Shown: positions 8,076 through 17,004, counted from the stretch's first letter. The stretch is 64,000 bases of DNA from Mycobacterium sp. E2733 (GCF_001667585.1 NZ_LZJZ01000020.1:62001-126000), one strand, 5' to 3'. Made by a program: numbers and translations. Notes: generated by a model not told the origin, from the sequence alone.

Positions 8076-8958
8076 ACAACAGCAATTGCGCGACGCCGCC
8101 GCCAAGCTGGCAGACGACCTCGGCCCCTCGGCGGTCCAAGACCTCGACGACCAGGGCCGGATCGCGCGTCTGGACAGGCAAATCGCGGGGACGGGCTGGA
8201 GGTCGCTGCGCTCCGACGGCGCGTCGGGTGTCGAAGTCGCCATCGTCGCCGAAGAATTCGGGCGCCGGCTGGTCGACACACCGTTTCTGGGCCCGGTGCT
8301 CGCCGACGACCTGGCCCGGCGCGTCGACGCCGACAGCGCCGGCGCGACGATCGCGGTCGACGATCGCGCCGTCGACGCGCGCGGCGCCCAGCGGGCCCTG
8401 AGCCTCGCGGACGGGCGGGTCCTCGCCGCCGATGTGCTCGACTTGACCGACGGTGCGGACCTGACGCGGGCCGATGCCAGAATCGCGGAAACGCCGGTGA
8501 CACTGGGCGAGACCTCTGCTGACGCCGCGGGCCAATGGCGGGCGCTCGCGCTGGTCGCCACGACGGCGGACCTGGTGGGCATCGCGCGGGGCGCGCACGC
8601 GGTCGCGTGCGACTACGCCAAAATCCGTGAGCAATACGGCAAGCAGATCGGGTCCTATCAGGCGATCGCCCACCTGCTCGCCGAAAGCCTTGCGCTGATT
8701 GAAGGTTCGATCAGCGTGTCGCGGCACGCCGCGTGGGCGGTCGACGAGCTGCCGCCGGCCGAGGCTATCCGGGCCGCACAGGTCGCCAAGGTGTACTGCG
8801 TCCGCGCCGCCAGAACCGTCTGTGAGACGGCCATTCAGGTGCACGGTGGCATCGGCAACACCTGGGACTGCCTGGTGCACGTCTACCTGCGCCGTGCCCT
8901 GATTTCGACCGAGCTGTGGCCCGTCGCATTGAAGGAGATCGATCTTGGACTTTCGTGA
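8053..8958 (+). CDS. Acyl-CoA dehydrogenase, short subunit of a two-gene pair
   Basis: Protein of 301 residues, shorter than the usual 380-400 and divergent at the N-terminus. It has the C-terminal helical domain with QYGKQIGSYQAIAHLLA and HGGIGNTWDCLVHVYLRRA. In the alpha2beta2 dehydrogenases of mycobacterial sterol degradation, one subunit carries the base as Glu in a GFTWEHD-type loop; here the corresponding residue is Asp272 (WDC). The next gene overlaps by 14 bp and encodes the partner with an intact FAD-binding region. The pair probably forms one heteromeric dehydrogenase that introduces a 2,3-double bond into the ligase product. Confidence 0.88.
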   Translation: MDVRLTAEQQQLRDAAAKLADDLGPSAVQDLDDQGRIARLDRQIAGTGWRSLRSDGASGVEVAIVAEEFGRRLVDTPFLGPVLADDLARRVDADSAGATIAVDDRAVDARGAQRALSLADGRVLAADVLDLTDGADLTRADARIAETPVTLGETSADAAGQWRALALVATTADLVGIARGAHAVACDYAKIREQYGKQIGSYQAIAHLLAESLALIEGSISVSRHAAWAVDELPPAEAIRAAQVAKVYCVRAARTVCETAIQVHGGIGNTWDCLVHVYLRRALISTELWPVALKEIDLGLS

Positions 8959-10033
8959 CTCGCCGGACGAAGCCGCCTTCCGCGAGCGGCTCAGGTCTTG
9001 GCTTTCCGTGCACGCAGCAGAATTCGCCGGATCCGGCGACGAGTATTGGGCCCGGCAGGCCGAATGGCATCAGGCCCTCTACCGGGAGGGCTTCTTCGGG
9101 TTGTCGTTTCCCCGCGAATACGGCGGACAGGAGTTGCCGCCCGTCTATGACGTCATCGTCGACGAGGAACTCGCTCGAGCCGGCGCCCCGCCGCGGCCAA
9201 GCGTGGGCTACTTGATCTACGGGATCGGCCGGCACGCGAACGACGAAGTGCGGCAACGATTCCTGCCCGGCATCATCAACGGAACCGAGCGCTGGTGCCA
9301 GGGCTTCAGTGAGCCCGGCGCAGGTTCCGATCTGGCCTCGCTCACCACCACCGCTCGCCTCGAGGGCGAGACCTATGTGGTGGACGGGCACAAGATATGG
9401 ACCAGCTACTCCGATGTCGCGGACTGGTGCCTTCTGCTGGCCCGCACCGACCCGGACGCCAAACGCCACCGCGGACTGTCGGCGTTCGTACTGGAGATGA
9501 AACAGCCTGGCGTGCAACAGCGCCCGTTGCGCATGATCAACGGGGTGACCAACGAATTCGGTCAGGTGTTCTTCGACGGCGCCAAAATACCGGCCGACCG
9601 GATGGTAGGCGCCCCCGGTGACGGCTGGGCGGTCGCCATGACCGTGGTCGGGCATGAGCGCGAGCCGTCCACGCTCGGCTACGCCGCCCGCTATGGCAAG
9701 CTGGTGCGAAGCCTGTACGCGCGCAAGGATGGTCCGGTTCCCGAGGAGCTCGCGTGGGCGGCGGTCCAGTCGGAGATGCTGACCCATCACGTCCGGCGGC
9801 GGCTGTCCGAGCAGCTCGACGGGGTCTCGCACGGGCCGGAAGGGTCGCTCGACAAGCTGCTGATGACCTGGGTCGAGCAATCCGTCGGACACGCCGCGCT
9901 GGCGGTCACCGGGACCCGCGATCCGGACCTGCTCAGCGCCTACCTGTACAGCCGCGCGCAGAGCGTGATGGGCGGGACATCACAGATACAAAAGAACATC
10001 ATCGCTTCACGCATCTTGGGATTGTCGGAGTGA
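8945..10033 (+). CDS. Acyl-CoA dehydrogenase, long subunit of a two-gene pair
   Basis: Protein of 362 residues. The start is the TTG at 8945, giving MDFRDSPDEAAFRERL, the conserved N-terminus of this group, despite a 14-bp overlap with the upstream gene. FAD/acyl contacts are visible in WCQGFSEPGAGSDLASL, in the KIWTSYSD strand, and in the C-terminal SVMGGTSQIQKNIIASRILGL. It resembles FadE-type subunits that pair with a shorter partner. A second such pair is at 50154-52070. It acts in beta-oxidation of a CoA ester, probably of a bulky side chain given this architecture (inference). Confidence 0.92.
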   Translation: MDFRDSPDEAAFRERLRSWLSVHAAEFAGSGDEYWARQAEWHQALYREGFFGLSFPREYGGQELPPVYDVIVDEELARAGAPPRPSVGYLIYGIGRHANDEVRQRFLPGIINGTERWCQGFSEPGAGSDLASLTTTARLEGETYVVDGHKIWTSYSDVADWCLLLARTDPDAKRHRGLSAFVLEMKQPGVQQRPLRMINGVTNEFGQVFFDGAKIPADRMVGAPGDGWAVAMTVVGHEREPSTLGYAARYGKLVRSLYARKDGPVPEELAWAAVQSEMLTHHVRRRLSEQLDGVSHGPEGSLDKLLMTWVEQSVGHAALAVTGTRDPDLLSAYLYSRAQSVMGGTSQIQKNIIASRILGLSE

Positions 10034-10090
10034 TCGCGAACGCGGGCGAAGCCCGGGTGAAGCGGGTCACGAACATAAAAGGAGTCTGAC

Positions 10091-10858
10091 ATGTACGACA
10101 TGCCTGCCGAAATCGACGTCCAAGCCGACGGTCCGCTTCGGATTATCACCTTGAACCGCCCGGAGTCGCTCAACTCCGTCAACGACGACCTGCACGTCGG
10201 CCTCGCGCGACTGTGGCAACGATTGACCGATGACCCCACGGCTCGTGCGGCGGTGATCACCGGGGCCGGCAGGGCGTTTTCGGCGGGCGGCGATTTCTCG
10301 TACCTCAAAGAGCTTTCGGCCGATGCCGAGCTGCGCGCCAAGACCATCCGGGACGGGCGCGAGATCGTCCTGGGCATGGCACGGTGCCGTATTCCCGTGG
10401 TGGCCGCGGTCAATGGGCCGGCCGTCGGGCTGGGCTGCAGCCTGGTCGCGCTGAGCGACATCGTCTACATCGCCGAAGAGGCCTACCTCGCCGATCCGCA
10501 TGTGCAGGTGGGGCTGGTGGCCGCCGACGGTGGCCCGCTGACCTGGCCGCTGCACATCAGCCTGCTGCTCGCCAAGGAGTTCGCGTTGACGGGCACCCGC
10601 ATCAGCGCGCAGCGCGCCGTCGAGCTCGGACTGGCCAACCACGTCGCGGCCGACCCCGTTGCGGACGCGATCGCCTGCGCGAAAAAGATTTTGGAGTTGC
10701 CCCAGCAAGCGGTCGAAAGCACCAAGCGAGTGCTCAACATCCATTTGGAGCGGGCGGTGCTGGCCAGCCTGGACTATGCGCTCTCCGCTGAGAGCCAGTC
10801 GTTCCTCACCGAGGATTTCCGCTCGATCGTCACCAAGCTGGCGGCGGGCAAGAACTGA
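10091..10858 (+). CDS. Enoyl-CoA hydratase/isomerase family protein
   Basis: Protein of 255 residues with a strong ribosome site AAAAGGAGTCTGAC before the ATG. The crotonase signature is present: oxyanion loop GAGRAFSAGGDFSYL and the second glycine loop in NGPAVGLGCSLVALSD. The segment PHVQVGLVAADGG is where hydratases carry a catalytic Glu, but here the residues are Val and Ala, so it may act as an isomerase, hydrolase or atypical hydratase. It follows the dehydrogenase pair by 57 bp and would use their product. It converges on the gene at 10868 with only 9 bp between. Confidence 0.9.
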   Translation: MYDMPAEIDVQADGPLRIITLNRPESLNSVNDDLHVGLARLWQRLTDDPTARAAVITGAGRAFSAGGDFSYLKELSADAELRAKTIRDGREIVLGMARCRIPVVAAVNGPAVGLGCSLVALSDIVYIAEEAYLADPHVQVGLVAADGGPLTWPLHISLLLAKEFALTGTRISAQRAVELGLANHVAADPVADAIACAKKILELPQQAVESTKRVLNIHLERAVLASLDYALSAESQSFLTEDFRSIVTKLAAGKN

Positions 10859-10867
10859 CCGACGCCG

Positions 10868-11737
10868 TTAGGCGCGCGATGAGTCGTGTCGCCGCAGAAA
10901 GTCACGCATCACGTGATCGAATTTGGCCGGCTCCTCGATGAAGGGCATGTGAGCGCTCTCCCCGAAAAATTCGAACCGCGAGCCGGAGATGCGCTGGTGC
11001 ATCTCCCACATGTGTTCGGGCACGCATTCGTCGAACCTGCCCGCGAGGATCAGGGTGGGCAACGTGATTTCGGCCAACCGGCCGAACACGTCCCATTCCC
11101 TGATTGTTCCGACGATGTGGAAATCACTGGGGCCGAACATCGTCTCGAAGATGTCGGTGCCCATCTCGGCGAAGGCTTCCAAAAGCTCTGGCGGCCAAGG
11201 GCGTACGCGGCACAGGTAGGTTTCGTTCCAGGTACGGATCGCATCCTGGTATTCGGCCATGTAGGTGGTCCCGGCGGCTTCATGGCGTTCGATGGCGGCT
11301 TGGGTTGCGGGATCGAGTTCCGATTTCAGCCGCGCCACCATCTCCGAGAACTGCGGTATGGACGCGATGCTGTTCGAGATGGTGAGACTGACCGCCCGCG
11401 ACGACACGTCGAGCGCGTACTGCTGAGCCAGCATGCCGCCCCACGAGTTGCCGAAGATGTGGAATCGGTTGAGACCGAGGCCCGCTACGACGGCATCCAT
11501 TTCGGCCACCGACCGTTCCATGGTCCACAGTTCGCGGTTCGACGGACGGTCGGAATTGCCGCACCCGAGCTGATCCCAGTAGATGACTTCGCGCTCGTCA
11601 GCCAACCGCTCCAGCGAACGCAGGTAGGTGTGCGGCAACCCGGGGCCGCCGTGCGCCACCAGCACGGGAAGGCCGGCTCCGGCGCCGACCCTCTTGAACC
11701 ACACGGTGCCGCCCGGGACCCCGATCGTTCCCTCCAT
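10868..11737 (-). CDS. Alpha/beta hydrolase, proline iminopeptidase-like (S33 type)
   Basis: Protein of 289 residues. It has the oxyanion motif HGGPG (about 30-34), the nucleophile elbow GNSWGG, an Asp in LAGRFDECVPE and the catalytic His in GESAHMPFIEEP, which are the triad and order of proline iminopeptidase-like enzymes. A helical lid with Trp-rich segments lies between. In a catabolic setting it may cleave an ester, lactone or amide rather than a peptide. It is divergent from the thiolase, with a shared 195-bp regulatory region carrying an operator-like palindrome. Confidence 0.88.
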   Translation of the reverse strand: MEGTIGVPGGTVWFKRVGAGAGLPVLVAHGGPGLPHTYLRSLERLADEREVIYWDQLGCGNSDRPSNRELWTMERSVAEMDAVVAGLGLNRFHIFGNSWGGMLAQQYALDVSSRAVSLTISNSIASIPQFSEMVARLKSELDPATQAAIERHEAAGTTYMAEYQDAIRTWNETYLCRVRPWPPELLEAFAEMGTDIFETMFGPSDFHIVGTIREWDVFGRLAEITLPTLILAGRFDECVPEHMWEMHQRISGSRFEFFGESAHMPFIEEPAKFDHVMRDFLRRHDSSRA

Positions 11738-11859
11738 TGCCGACGATGCCTCCTATGTTGGCGGGCGGACGGGAAAGTCGCGCGCTTCGGTGCCGGTATA
11801 GGCCGATTCTGCGTCAGCTCGCGAATCCGCCGCTGCTTGCAACGCCGACTCTCGAAATG

Positions 11860-11876
11860 AGAGAATAGTGTTCTCA
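11860..11876. promoter_or_regulatory. Palindromic operator, copy 2
   Basis: TGAGAATAGTGTTCTCA, matching GAGAAT-N3-ATTCTC with one mismatch and with extended TGA/TCA ends. It lies between the alpha/beta hydrolase (-) and thiolase (+) starts, 56 bp before the thiolase ATG, so it can control both. Confidence 0.65.
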
Positions 11877-11932
11877 TACGCTGCGGGGGCTCTCGAGCAC
11901 TCCCGACGCGCTTGCCGAAGTGGAGAAGACCC

Positions 11933-13072
11933 ATGCCCGAAGCCGTCATCGTTTCCGCCCTGCGCACTCCTATTGGCACCGCCCGGAAGGGCACGCTGCG
12001 CGACACCAGCGCCTTCGACCTCGCGCACCACGTGGTCTCCGAAGCGGCGAAGGACCTGGACCCGGCGCAGGTTGACGACGTAATCCTGGGGGAGGGGCTG
12101 TACGGCGGCGGCGTGATCGCCCGGCATGCGGCCATTACGGCCGGCCTGACCCAGGTACCCGGTCTGGCGAACAATCGCCACTGCGCGGCCGGGCAGGCGG
12201 CGGTGCAGAGCGCGGCGGCAAGCGTGCGCGCCGGGATGGATCAGCTTGTCATCGCCGGCGGGGTGAACTCTGCCTCCACGTCGCCACGATCCCGGATGCA
12301 AGTGGATGGCGAATGGGTCGACTGGTTCCCCCCGACCCATCCAGACAGCCCCCAGGCGCCGAACCTCGACATGTCGATCACGGTCGGCTGGAACGCCGCC
12401 GTCAAAGCAGGTGTTAGCCGCGAAGAGATGGACGCGTGGGCGCTGCGGTCGCACCGCAACGCCATCGCCGCGATCGACGAGGGTCGTTTCAAACAAGAAA
12501 TCGTTCCGATCGAGACGCCGCACGGGTTGTTCGCCGTCGACGAACACCCGCGCCGCGACACCACCATGGAGAAGCTGGCCGCGCTGAAGCCGCTGCATCC
12601 CGAAATCGAGGGCTTTTCCATCACCGCCGGCAACGCCTGCGGTGCCAACGACGGCGCGGCGGTGCTGACGATCGCGAGCGACGCGCTTGGGCTGCCGGCG
12701 CTGGCCACGGTGCGGTCCTGGGCATCCGTGGGGGTAGACCCGGCCATCACGGGGTTGGCGCCGGTGGAAGCCATTCCGAAAGCTCTTGCCCGCGCTGGCC
12801 TTTCGCTCTCGGATGTTGACCTCTTCGAGATCAATGAGGCCTTCGCCGCGATGTGCGTGGCGACCGTCAAGCTGCTCGATCTGGACGCGGACAAGGTCAA
12901 TGTCAGCGGCAGCGGGTGCTCGCTTGGCCACCCGGTGGCGGCGACGGGAGCCAGGATGCTCGTCACGCTGGTCCACGAATTACGCAGCCGTGGCGGCGGG
13001 ATCGCCGTCGCGGCCATGTGCGCGGGCGGCGGCATGGGGTCCGCCACCGTCATCGAGGTCCCAGCTCCCTAG
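11933..13072 (+). CDS. Thiolase (acetyl-CoA C-acyltransferase)
   Basis: Protein of 379 residues. The ATG at 11933 gives MPEAVIVSALRTPIGT, the standard thiolase N-terminus, with GGAGAAG just upstream. All catalytic elements are present: nucleophile Cys84 in NNRHCAAGQ, NEAF at 301-304, His333 in CSLGHPVAATGAR and Cys363 in MCAGGGMGS. It performs thiolytic cleavage of a 3-ketoacyl-CoA, the last step of beta-oxidation. A MeaB-like GTPase begins directly after its stop codon, so the two share a transcript. Confidence 0.94.
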   Translation: MPEAVIVSALRTPIGTARKGTLRDTSAFDLAHHVVSEAAKDLDPAQVDDVILGEGLYGGGVIARHAAITAGLTQVPGLANNRHCAAGQAAVQSAAASVRAGMDQLVIAGGVNSASTSPRSRMQVDGEWVDWFPPTHPDSPQAPNLDMSITVGWNAAVKAGVSREEMDAWALRSHRNAIAAIDEGRFKQEIVPIETPHGLFAVDEHPRRDTTMEKLAALKPLHPEIEGFSITAGNACGANDGAAVLTIASDALGLPALATVRSWASVGVDPAITGLAPVEAIPKALARAGLSLSDVDLFEINEAFAAMCVATVKLLDLDADKVNVSGSGCSLGHPVAATGARMLVTLVHELRSRGGGIAVAAMCAGGGMGSATVIEVPAP

Positions 13073-13960
13073 ATGGAGATCGCCGACTTGATTGCCGGCG
13101 CGCGCAACGGATCTCCGCGCGCGGTCGGTCGGCTACTTTCGCTCGTCGAGGGCGAGCGCCGCGACGAGGTGCTGGCCGGTATCGAGCCGTCATCGGTGAG
13201 CGCGCTCCTTGTCGTAGGCATCACCGGGCCGCCGGGCGCGGGCAAATCCACAACAATCGCGGCCCTGGTCGGCGCCTGCCGAGAGCGGGGGGACCGGGTG
13301 GCAGTGCTGGCGGTGGACCCGTCGTCGCCATTCAGCGGTGGTGCGCTGTTGGGTGACCGGATACGAATGGCCGCGCATATCAACGACTCCGACGTGTTGA
13401 TCAGATCGGTGGCAACCCGCGGTCACGTCGGGGGACTGGCCGCCGCGGTGCCCGCGGCCATCCGGCTGCTGGGGGCGGTCGGCTACCACGTAGTGCTGCT
13501 GGAGACCGTGGGGGTGGGCCAATCCGAGATCGAGATAGCCGCGGTCGCCGACCCTACCGTCGTCATCCTCAATCCCGGTGCGGGCGACGCGATTCAGGCA
13601 GCCAAGGCGGGGGTGCTCGAAGTCGCCGACATCGTGGTGGTCAACAAGGCCGACCGCGAAGGTGCCGAACAGACCGTGCGGGACCTGCGGGAGGAGACTG
13701 ATGCCCCGATCGTCAGCCTCATCGCCGCGCGCGGAGAAGGCATCGCGGAGTTGATGGCCGCCATCGAGGCCCACCACCGCGCCGACAGCCGTGCCCGTCG
13801 GCTGGCCCGCGCCCGTGCGCAGATCCTGTCGCTGGCGCAAACCCGGCTGCGGGGCCGGCCGGATCTCGACCGGCTGGCCGAGACCGTCGTCGACGGCGGC
13901 CAGGACCCCTACTCGGCGGCCGAGCAGTTGCTGTCACCGACCGACCGCCCGCAGGTCTGA
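13073..13960 (+). CDS. MeaB/ArgK-type G3E GTPase, orphan copy
   Basis: Protein of 295 residues. Walker A GPPGAGKST at 52-60, DPSSPFSGGALLGDRIRM, ETVGVGQSE and the guanine-specific NKAD at 191-194 identify the MeaB/ArgK family (older name: LAO/AO transport ATPase). Known members load and protect adenosylcobalamin-dependent acyl-CoA mutases such as methylmalonyl-CoA mutase and normally sit beside mutase genes. No mutase is present in this window; the gene starts right after the thiolase stop. Either it serves a mutase encoded elsewhere that uses this pathway's product, or it has a new client. Confidence 0.9.
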   Translation: MEIADLIAGARNGSPRAVGRLLSLVEGERRDEVLAGIEPSSVSALLVVGITGPPGAGKSTTIAALVGACRERGDRVAVLAVDPSSPFSGGALLGDRIRMAAHINDSDVLIRSVATRGHVGGLAAAVPAAIRLLGAVGYHVVLLETVGVGQSEIEIAAVADPTVVILNPGAGDAIQAAKAGVLEVADIVVVNKADREGAEQTVRDLREETDAPIVSLIAARGEGIAELMAAIEAHHRADSRARRLARARAQILSLAQTRLRGRPDLDRLAETVVDGGQDPYSAAEQLLSPTDRPQV

Positions 13961-14125
13961 CCCCGATTGGGGGAACGGCGATTCATCCCCTTTGCGGACC
14001 GAGGGACAGATCGATGTCCCTGTCGGGACCCACATCTGCGTCGAGCTGCCGATCGCGAAATAAACCGATCGGCGGACCGCCCACCTTGACGCGTAACCGG
14101 CGATCTTCTGGGTAAGCACCTGACA

Positions 14126-14611
14126 ATGCAGAAGTCACAAGCCGGCGAAGAGCACAACATCGACATCGTCCGCGAATACATGGAGATTTCCTACACTCCC
14201 GGCCGTGCCAGCGCACAAGCCGTTTCCCACCTGTGCGCCCCGCACAATCGCTTCATCGCACCGACCACTTTTCCGGGGATCCATACGCTCGAGGAATATG
14301 CCGAGGACCACGGTCGGCTCATGGAGCAGGTCAACGATCTCCACATCGTGACCTTCGACGTCTTGTTCGCCGACACCGATCGAGTTTGCCTGCGCTATAG
14401 CGCCGAGGGTGCGCACCGCGGTGCACCGCACGGAGAGATCCAGCCGACCGGCCGGACGGCGCGCTGGTCGGCGGCCGCCCTGTTTCAGGTAGCGGACGGG
14501 AAACTCGTCGAATTCATCAAGGAGTGGAACAAGTTATATATGTGGGAGCAGCTGGGCTGGCCTCCCAGCGAGTGTCTGACGGCGGGCCAGGCGGCCGAAA
14601 ACCGCAAGTAA
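14126..14611 (+). CDS. SnoaL-like ester-cyclase-family protein
   Basis: Protein of 161 residues with the SnoaL (NTF2-fold) pattern: an N-terminal helix with EHNIDIVREYMEISY, the segment VNDLHIVTFDVLFADTDRVCLRYSAEGAH, and TGRTARWSAAALFQVADGKLVEFIKEWN. Members include polyketide cyclases and epoxide hydrolases. It has no close ribosome site and stands alone: 165 bp of apparently non-coding DNA separate it from the GTPase gene, and the flavoprotein beyond it is convergent. Function unknown. Confidence 0.75.
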   Translation: MQKSQAGEEHNIDIVREYMEISYTPGRASAQAVSHLCAPHNRFIAPTTFPGIHTLEEYAEDHGRLMEQVNDLHIVTFDVLFADTDRVCLRYSAEGAHRGAPHGEIQPTGRTARWSAAALFQVADGKLVEFIKEWNKLYMWEQLGWPPSECLTAGQAAENRK

Positions 14612-14637
14612 TCGCCCAAGGTGATGGCACGGAAGCG

Positions 14638-16254
14638 CTATTTCAGGTCGACTGACTTCCCGGTGGCGGCCGCATAGCCGGCTCGATAACCGAAAACCAT
14701 TGCGGGCCCCAATGTTCCGCCGGCTCCGCCGTAGGCGCGTCCGGTCACCCCGCCCATCGCATTGCCGGCGGCGAAAAGTCCCGGTATCGGCTCACCCCCG
14801 ACATGCAGCACGCGCCCGTCGCGGTCGGTGCGCGGGCCGCCCTTGGTGCCCATCGCGCCGATGCACACCGGCACCGCGTAGAAGGGGGCGGTGTCGATCG
14901 GTCCCAAAGTTTTGCCGGCCAGTGTGGTCGCGCTGTCGTCGCCCCAATACCCGTCGTAGGCGCTGGAGCCGCGCCCGAAGTCGGGATCGGCGCCGCCGGC
15001 CACGTTTCGGTTCCAGGTCTCGATGGTGCGGATCAAGCCGTCCGCGTCGATGCCGGTCTTGGCGGCCAGCTCGGCCAGGTCCGCCGACTCACAGAACCAG
15101 TCCGGCACCGGCTGTCCCGGTTCGATGCCGAGGAATCCATAGCGCTGCAAGTGAACTGAATCGAACACCATCCATCCACGGTCATTGATGTACCCGCCGC
15201 GGGGATCGAGGTAGTGGAAAGCCCCGGCCATGGAGTTGTAGTCGCACGCCTCGTTGACGAAGCGACGGCCCGCCGAGTTGACGATGATGCTCCGTGGCCG
15301 GGTTCGTTCCAGCCGTACGCTGCGGCTGCGAGGCTTGCCTTCGATGGTGTCGCCAGGAATCTGGACGATCGGTACCCACCAGGCCTCGCCCATGTTGGCC
15401 AGGTCCGCGCCGTGCGCCATCGCCATGCGCAGGCCGTCCCCGGTGTTATTGGGCGGCGAGACCGCGCCGTGCATCGGGCCACGCAGAAAAGCTTGTGCCA
15501 GAGCGGGATCCCATTCGAAGCCGCCGGTGCCCAGGATGACGCCGCGCCGGGCGCGAACGTTGATCGTGCGTTCCTGCAGGCCGATCCGCACGCCGGTGAT
15601 TTCTCCGTCCTCGGCGATGAGTCGTTCGGCGCGCGCGTTAATGTGCGGGGTGACGCCGGCATCCAGCAGTCCCTTGAGGAGCCCCGCGATCAGCGCGGTA
15701 CCTGCGACGCACAGGTGGCTGGTTCGTTCGTCGATCGCCGCGTGCAGACGGGCCCGGGTCTCGGCGTCGAATCCCACGTTGGACCAGTCGGCCGGAAACG
15801 ACGTGATCTGAGTGGCCCACTCGCCCAGCTGGGCCAGGTCGTAGGGAGCGGCGCTCAGCGATCGGCCGCCGGCCGGCTGGCCTCCCGGCAATTCGGGCCG
15901 ATAGTCGGGGAACCCGGTGGCGATCTCGAAGCGCAAACCGCTGTGTGCCTCGACGAAGTCGAGCATCGCCGGGCCGGTGCGCACGAAGGTCTCGACCAAC
16001 TCGTCGTCCATCGAGCCCAGGGACTGCGCACGCAGGTAGCGCAAGGCGTCGGCGGGCGTCAATTCGCCGTCGGGCGAACGGTTATGGGCCGGGATCCACA
16101 CGACGCCACCCGATACCGCGGTGGTGCCACCGACGGTGCTCGCTTTTTCGATGACCTCCACCGATGCCCCGGACGCGGCCGCGGTGAGGGCGGCGGTGAG
16201 CCCGGCGCCACCACTGCCCAGCACGACGACGTCGACTTGCCTGTCCCAGGTCAT
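14638..16254 (-). CDS. FAD-dependent 3-ketosteroid delta1-dehydrogenase-like flavoprotein
   Basis: Protein of 538 residues in the fumarate reductase/KstD family. The N-terminal dinucleotide motif VVLGSGGAGL (residues 10-19) and VIEKASTVGGTTAVSGG bind FAD. The C-terminal domain has FYAVPVCIGAMGTKGGPRT and GLFAAGNAMGGVTGRAYGGAGGT, as in KstD and related enzymes that oxidise ring C-C bonds. It is co-directional with the IclR regulator (15 bp away) and probably co-transcribed. It is one of two such flavoproteins in the block (the other at 20506-22245); the two are only distantly alike, suggesting action on different ring positions or substrates. Confidence 0.85.
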   Translation of the reverse strand: MTWDRQVDVVVLGSGGAGLTAALTAAASGASVEVIEKASTVGGTTAVSGGVVWIPAHNRSPDGELTPADALRYLRAQSLGSMDDELVETFVRTGPAMLDFVEAHSGLRFEIATGFPDYRPELPGGQPAGGRSLSAAPYDLAQLGEWATQITSFPADWSNVGFDAETRARLHAAIDERTSHLCVAGTALIAGLLKGLLDAGVTPHINARAERLIAEDGEITGVRIGLQERTINVRARRGVILGTGGFEWDPALAQAFLRGPMHGAVSPPNNTGDGLRMAMAHGADLANMGEAWWVPIVQIPGDTIEGKPRSRSVRLERTRPRSIIVNSAGRRFVNEACDYNSMAGAFHYLDPRGGYINDRGWMVFDSVHLQRYGFLGIEPGQPVPDWFCESADLAELAAKTGIDADGLIRTIETWNRNVAGGADPDFGRGSSAYDGYWGDDSATTLAGKTLGPIDTAPFYAVPVCIGAMGTKGGPRTDRDGRVLHVGGEPIPGLFAAGNAMGGVTGRAYGGAGGTLGPAMVFGYRAGYAAATGKSVDLK

Positions 16255-16269
16255 GGAGTGTTATCCCTT

Positions 16270-16941
16270 TCAGCTCAGCAGGTCGGACAACTGCGTGGCG
16301 GCCTTGACCACCGCTTCCTTTCCGCGCATCACGACGTCTTCCCGGTGCGAGATGAGGTTGATGCAGGTCGGTGGTGAGGGGGCGGGGCGGTGCACCGCGA
16401 CGGCGAGGCCGTAGGTGTTCGGCTCGATTTCCCCGTACGTGGTCACCCAGCCGCGCTCGCGCGTCCGGGTGACCAGGTCTCGCTCACCGGGGCGCGGCGG
16501 CATGCTTGCGAGCAAGGCGATTCCGGCGGCGCCGCGGTCCAGCGGATATCGACTGCCTTCGTGGAAGGACAGTTGGTACGCCACATGGCTCGGCACGATG
16601 ACCGCGATGGCCACCTGCTGGTCGCCCTCGGCGATGAGTAAGGACACCGTGGTGCCGAGTTCGTCGGCCAGCGCGCGCAGCGTCGGAAGGCTGACTTGAC
16701 GCACGTTGCGGTCGAATGATGCGCCGAGAACGGCGAGGCCTGCCGCGGGTCGATAGCGCCCGTCCTCCCCTTTGGCCACCAGGCGAAAATCCGCCAGCGT
16801 CGTCAGCAGTCGATAGGCGATCGTGCGATGCACCCCGACCTGGTCGGCGAGCTGTTGCACGGTGAGCCCGCCGGGGGCGTCCGCGACCATTTGCAACGCG
16901 GTCAGTCCCCGGGCCAACGTCTGCGAACCCGAACTCGTCAC
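16270..16941 (-). CDS. IclR-family transcriptional regulator
   Basis: Protein of 223 residues with GTG start. The N-terminal winged helix-turn-helix is visible in GLTALQMVADAPGGLTVQQLADQVGVHRTIAYRLLTTL (two pieces, residues about 12-48), followed by the effector-binding domain with FDRNVRQVSLPTLRALADELG and GRYRPAAGL. IclR regulators often control aromatic catabolism (PcaR, MhpR types) and sense a pathway intermediate. It is divergent from the MhpC/MhpA/MhpB-like genes with a palindrome between the two start codons, so it is the probable regulator of that block. Confidence 0.9.
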   Translation of the reverse strand: MTSSGSQTLARGLTALQMVADAPGGLTVQQLADQVGVHRTIAYRLLTTLADFRLVAKGEDGRYRPAAGLAVLGASFDRNVRQVSLPTLRALADELGTTVSLLIAEGDQQVAIAVIVPSHVAYQLSFHEGSRYPLDRGAAGIALLASMPPRPGERDLVTRTRERGWVTTYGEIEPNTYGLAVAVHRPAPSPPTCINLISHREDVVMRGKEAVVKAATQLSDLLS

Positions 16942-16980
16942 AGCCTTGACAGACCCACATCCGAGGTCGAAGCTCTATAT

Positions 16981-17004
16981 ATAACGCACATTAACGTGCG
17001 ATAT
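16981..17004. promoter_or_regulatory. Operator-like palindrome between the IclR gene and the meta-cleavage block
   Basis: Inverted repeat ATAACGCAC-N6-GTGCGATAT (8 of 9 positions pair; CGCAC/GTGCG is perfect). It lies 40 bp upstream of the regulator start and 58 bp upstream of the divergent hydrolase. AT-rich surroundings in a GC-rich genome mark it as promoter DNA. Binding by the neighbouring IclR protein is inferred. Confidence 0.65.

Noticed and set aside
6642..8582. Open frame of 646 codons on the minus strand
   Set aside because: It lies antisense to the ligase and dehydrogenase genes, which have clear family motifs; long antisense frames are common in GC-rich codon-biased DNA.
13961..14125. 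Promoter or RNA in the 165-bp gap after the MeaB-like gene
   Set aside because: A TTGACG string is present at about 14087, but no convincing -10 box or structure follows.
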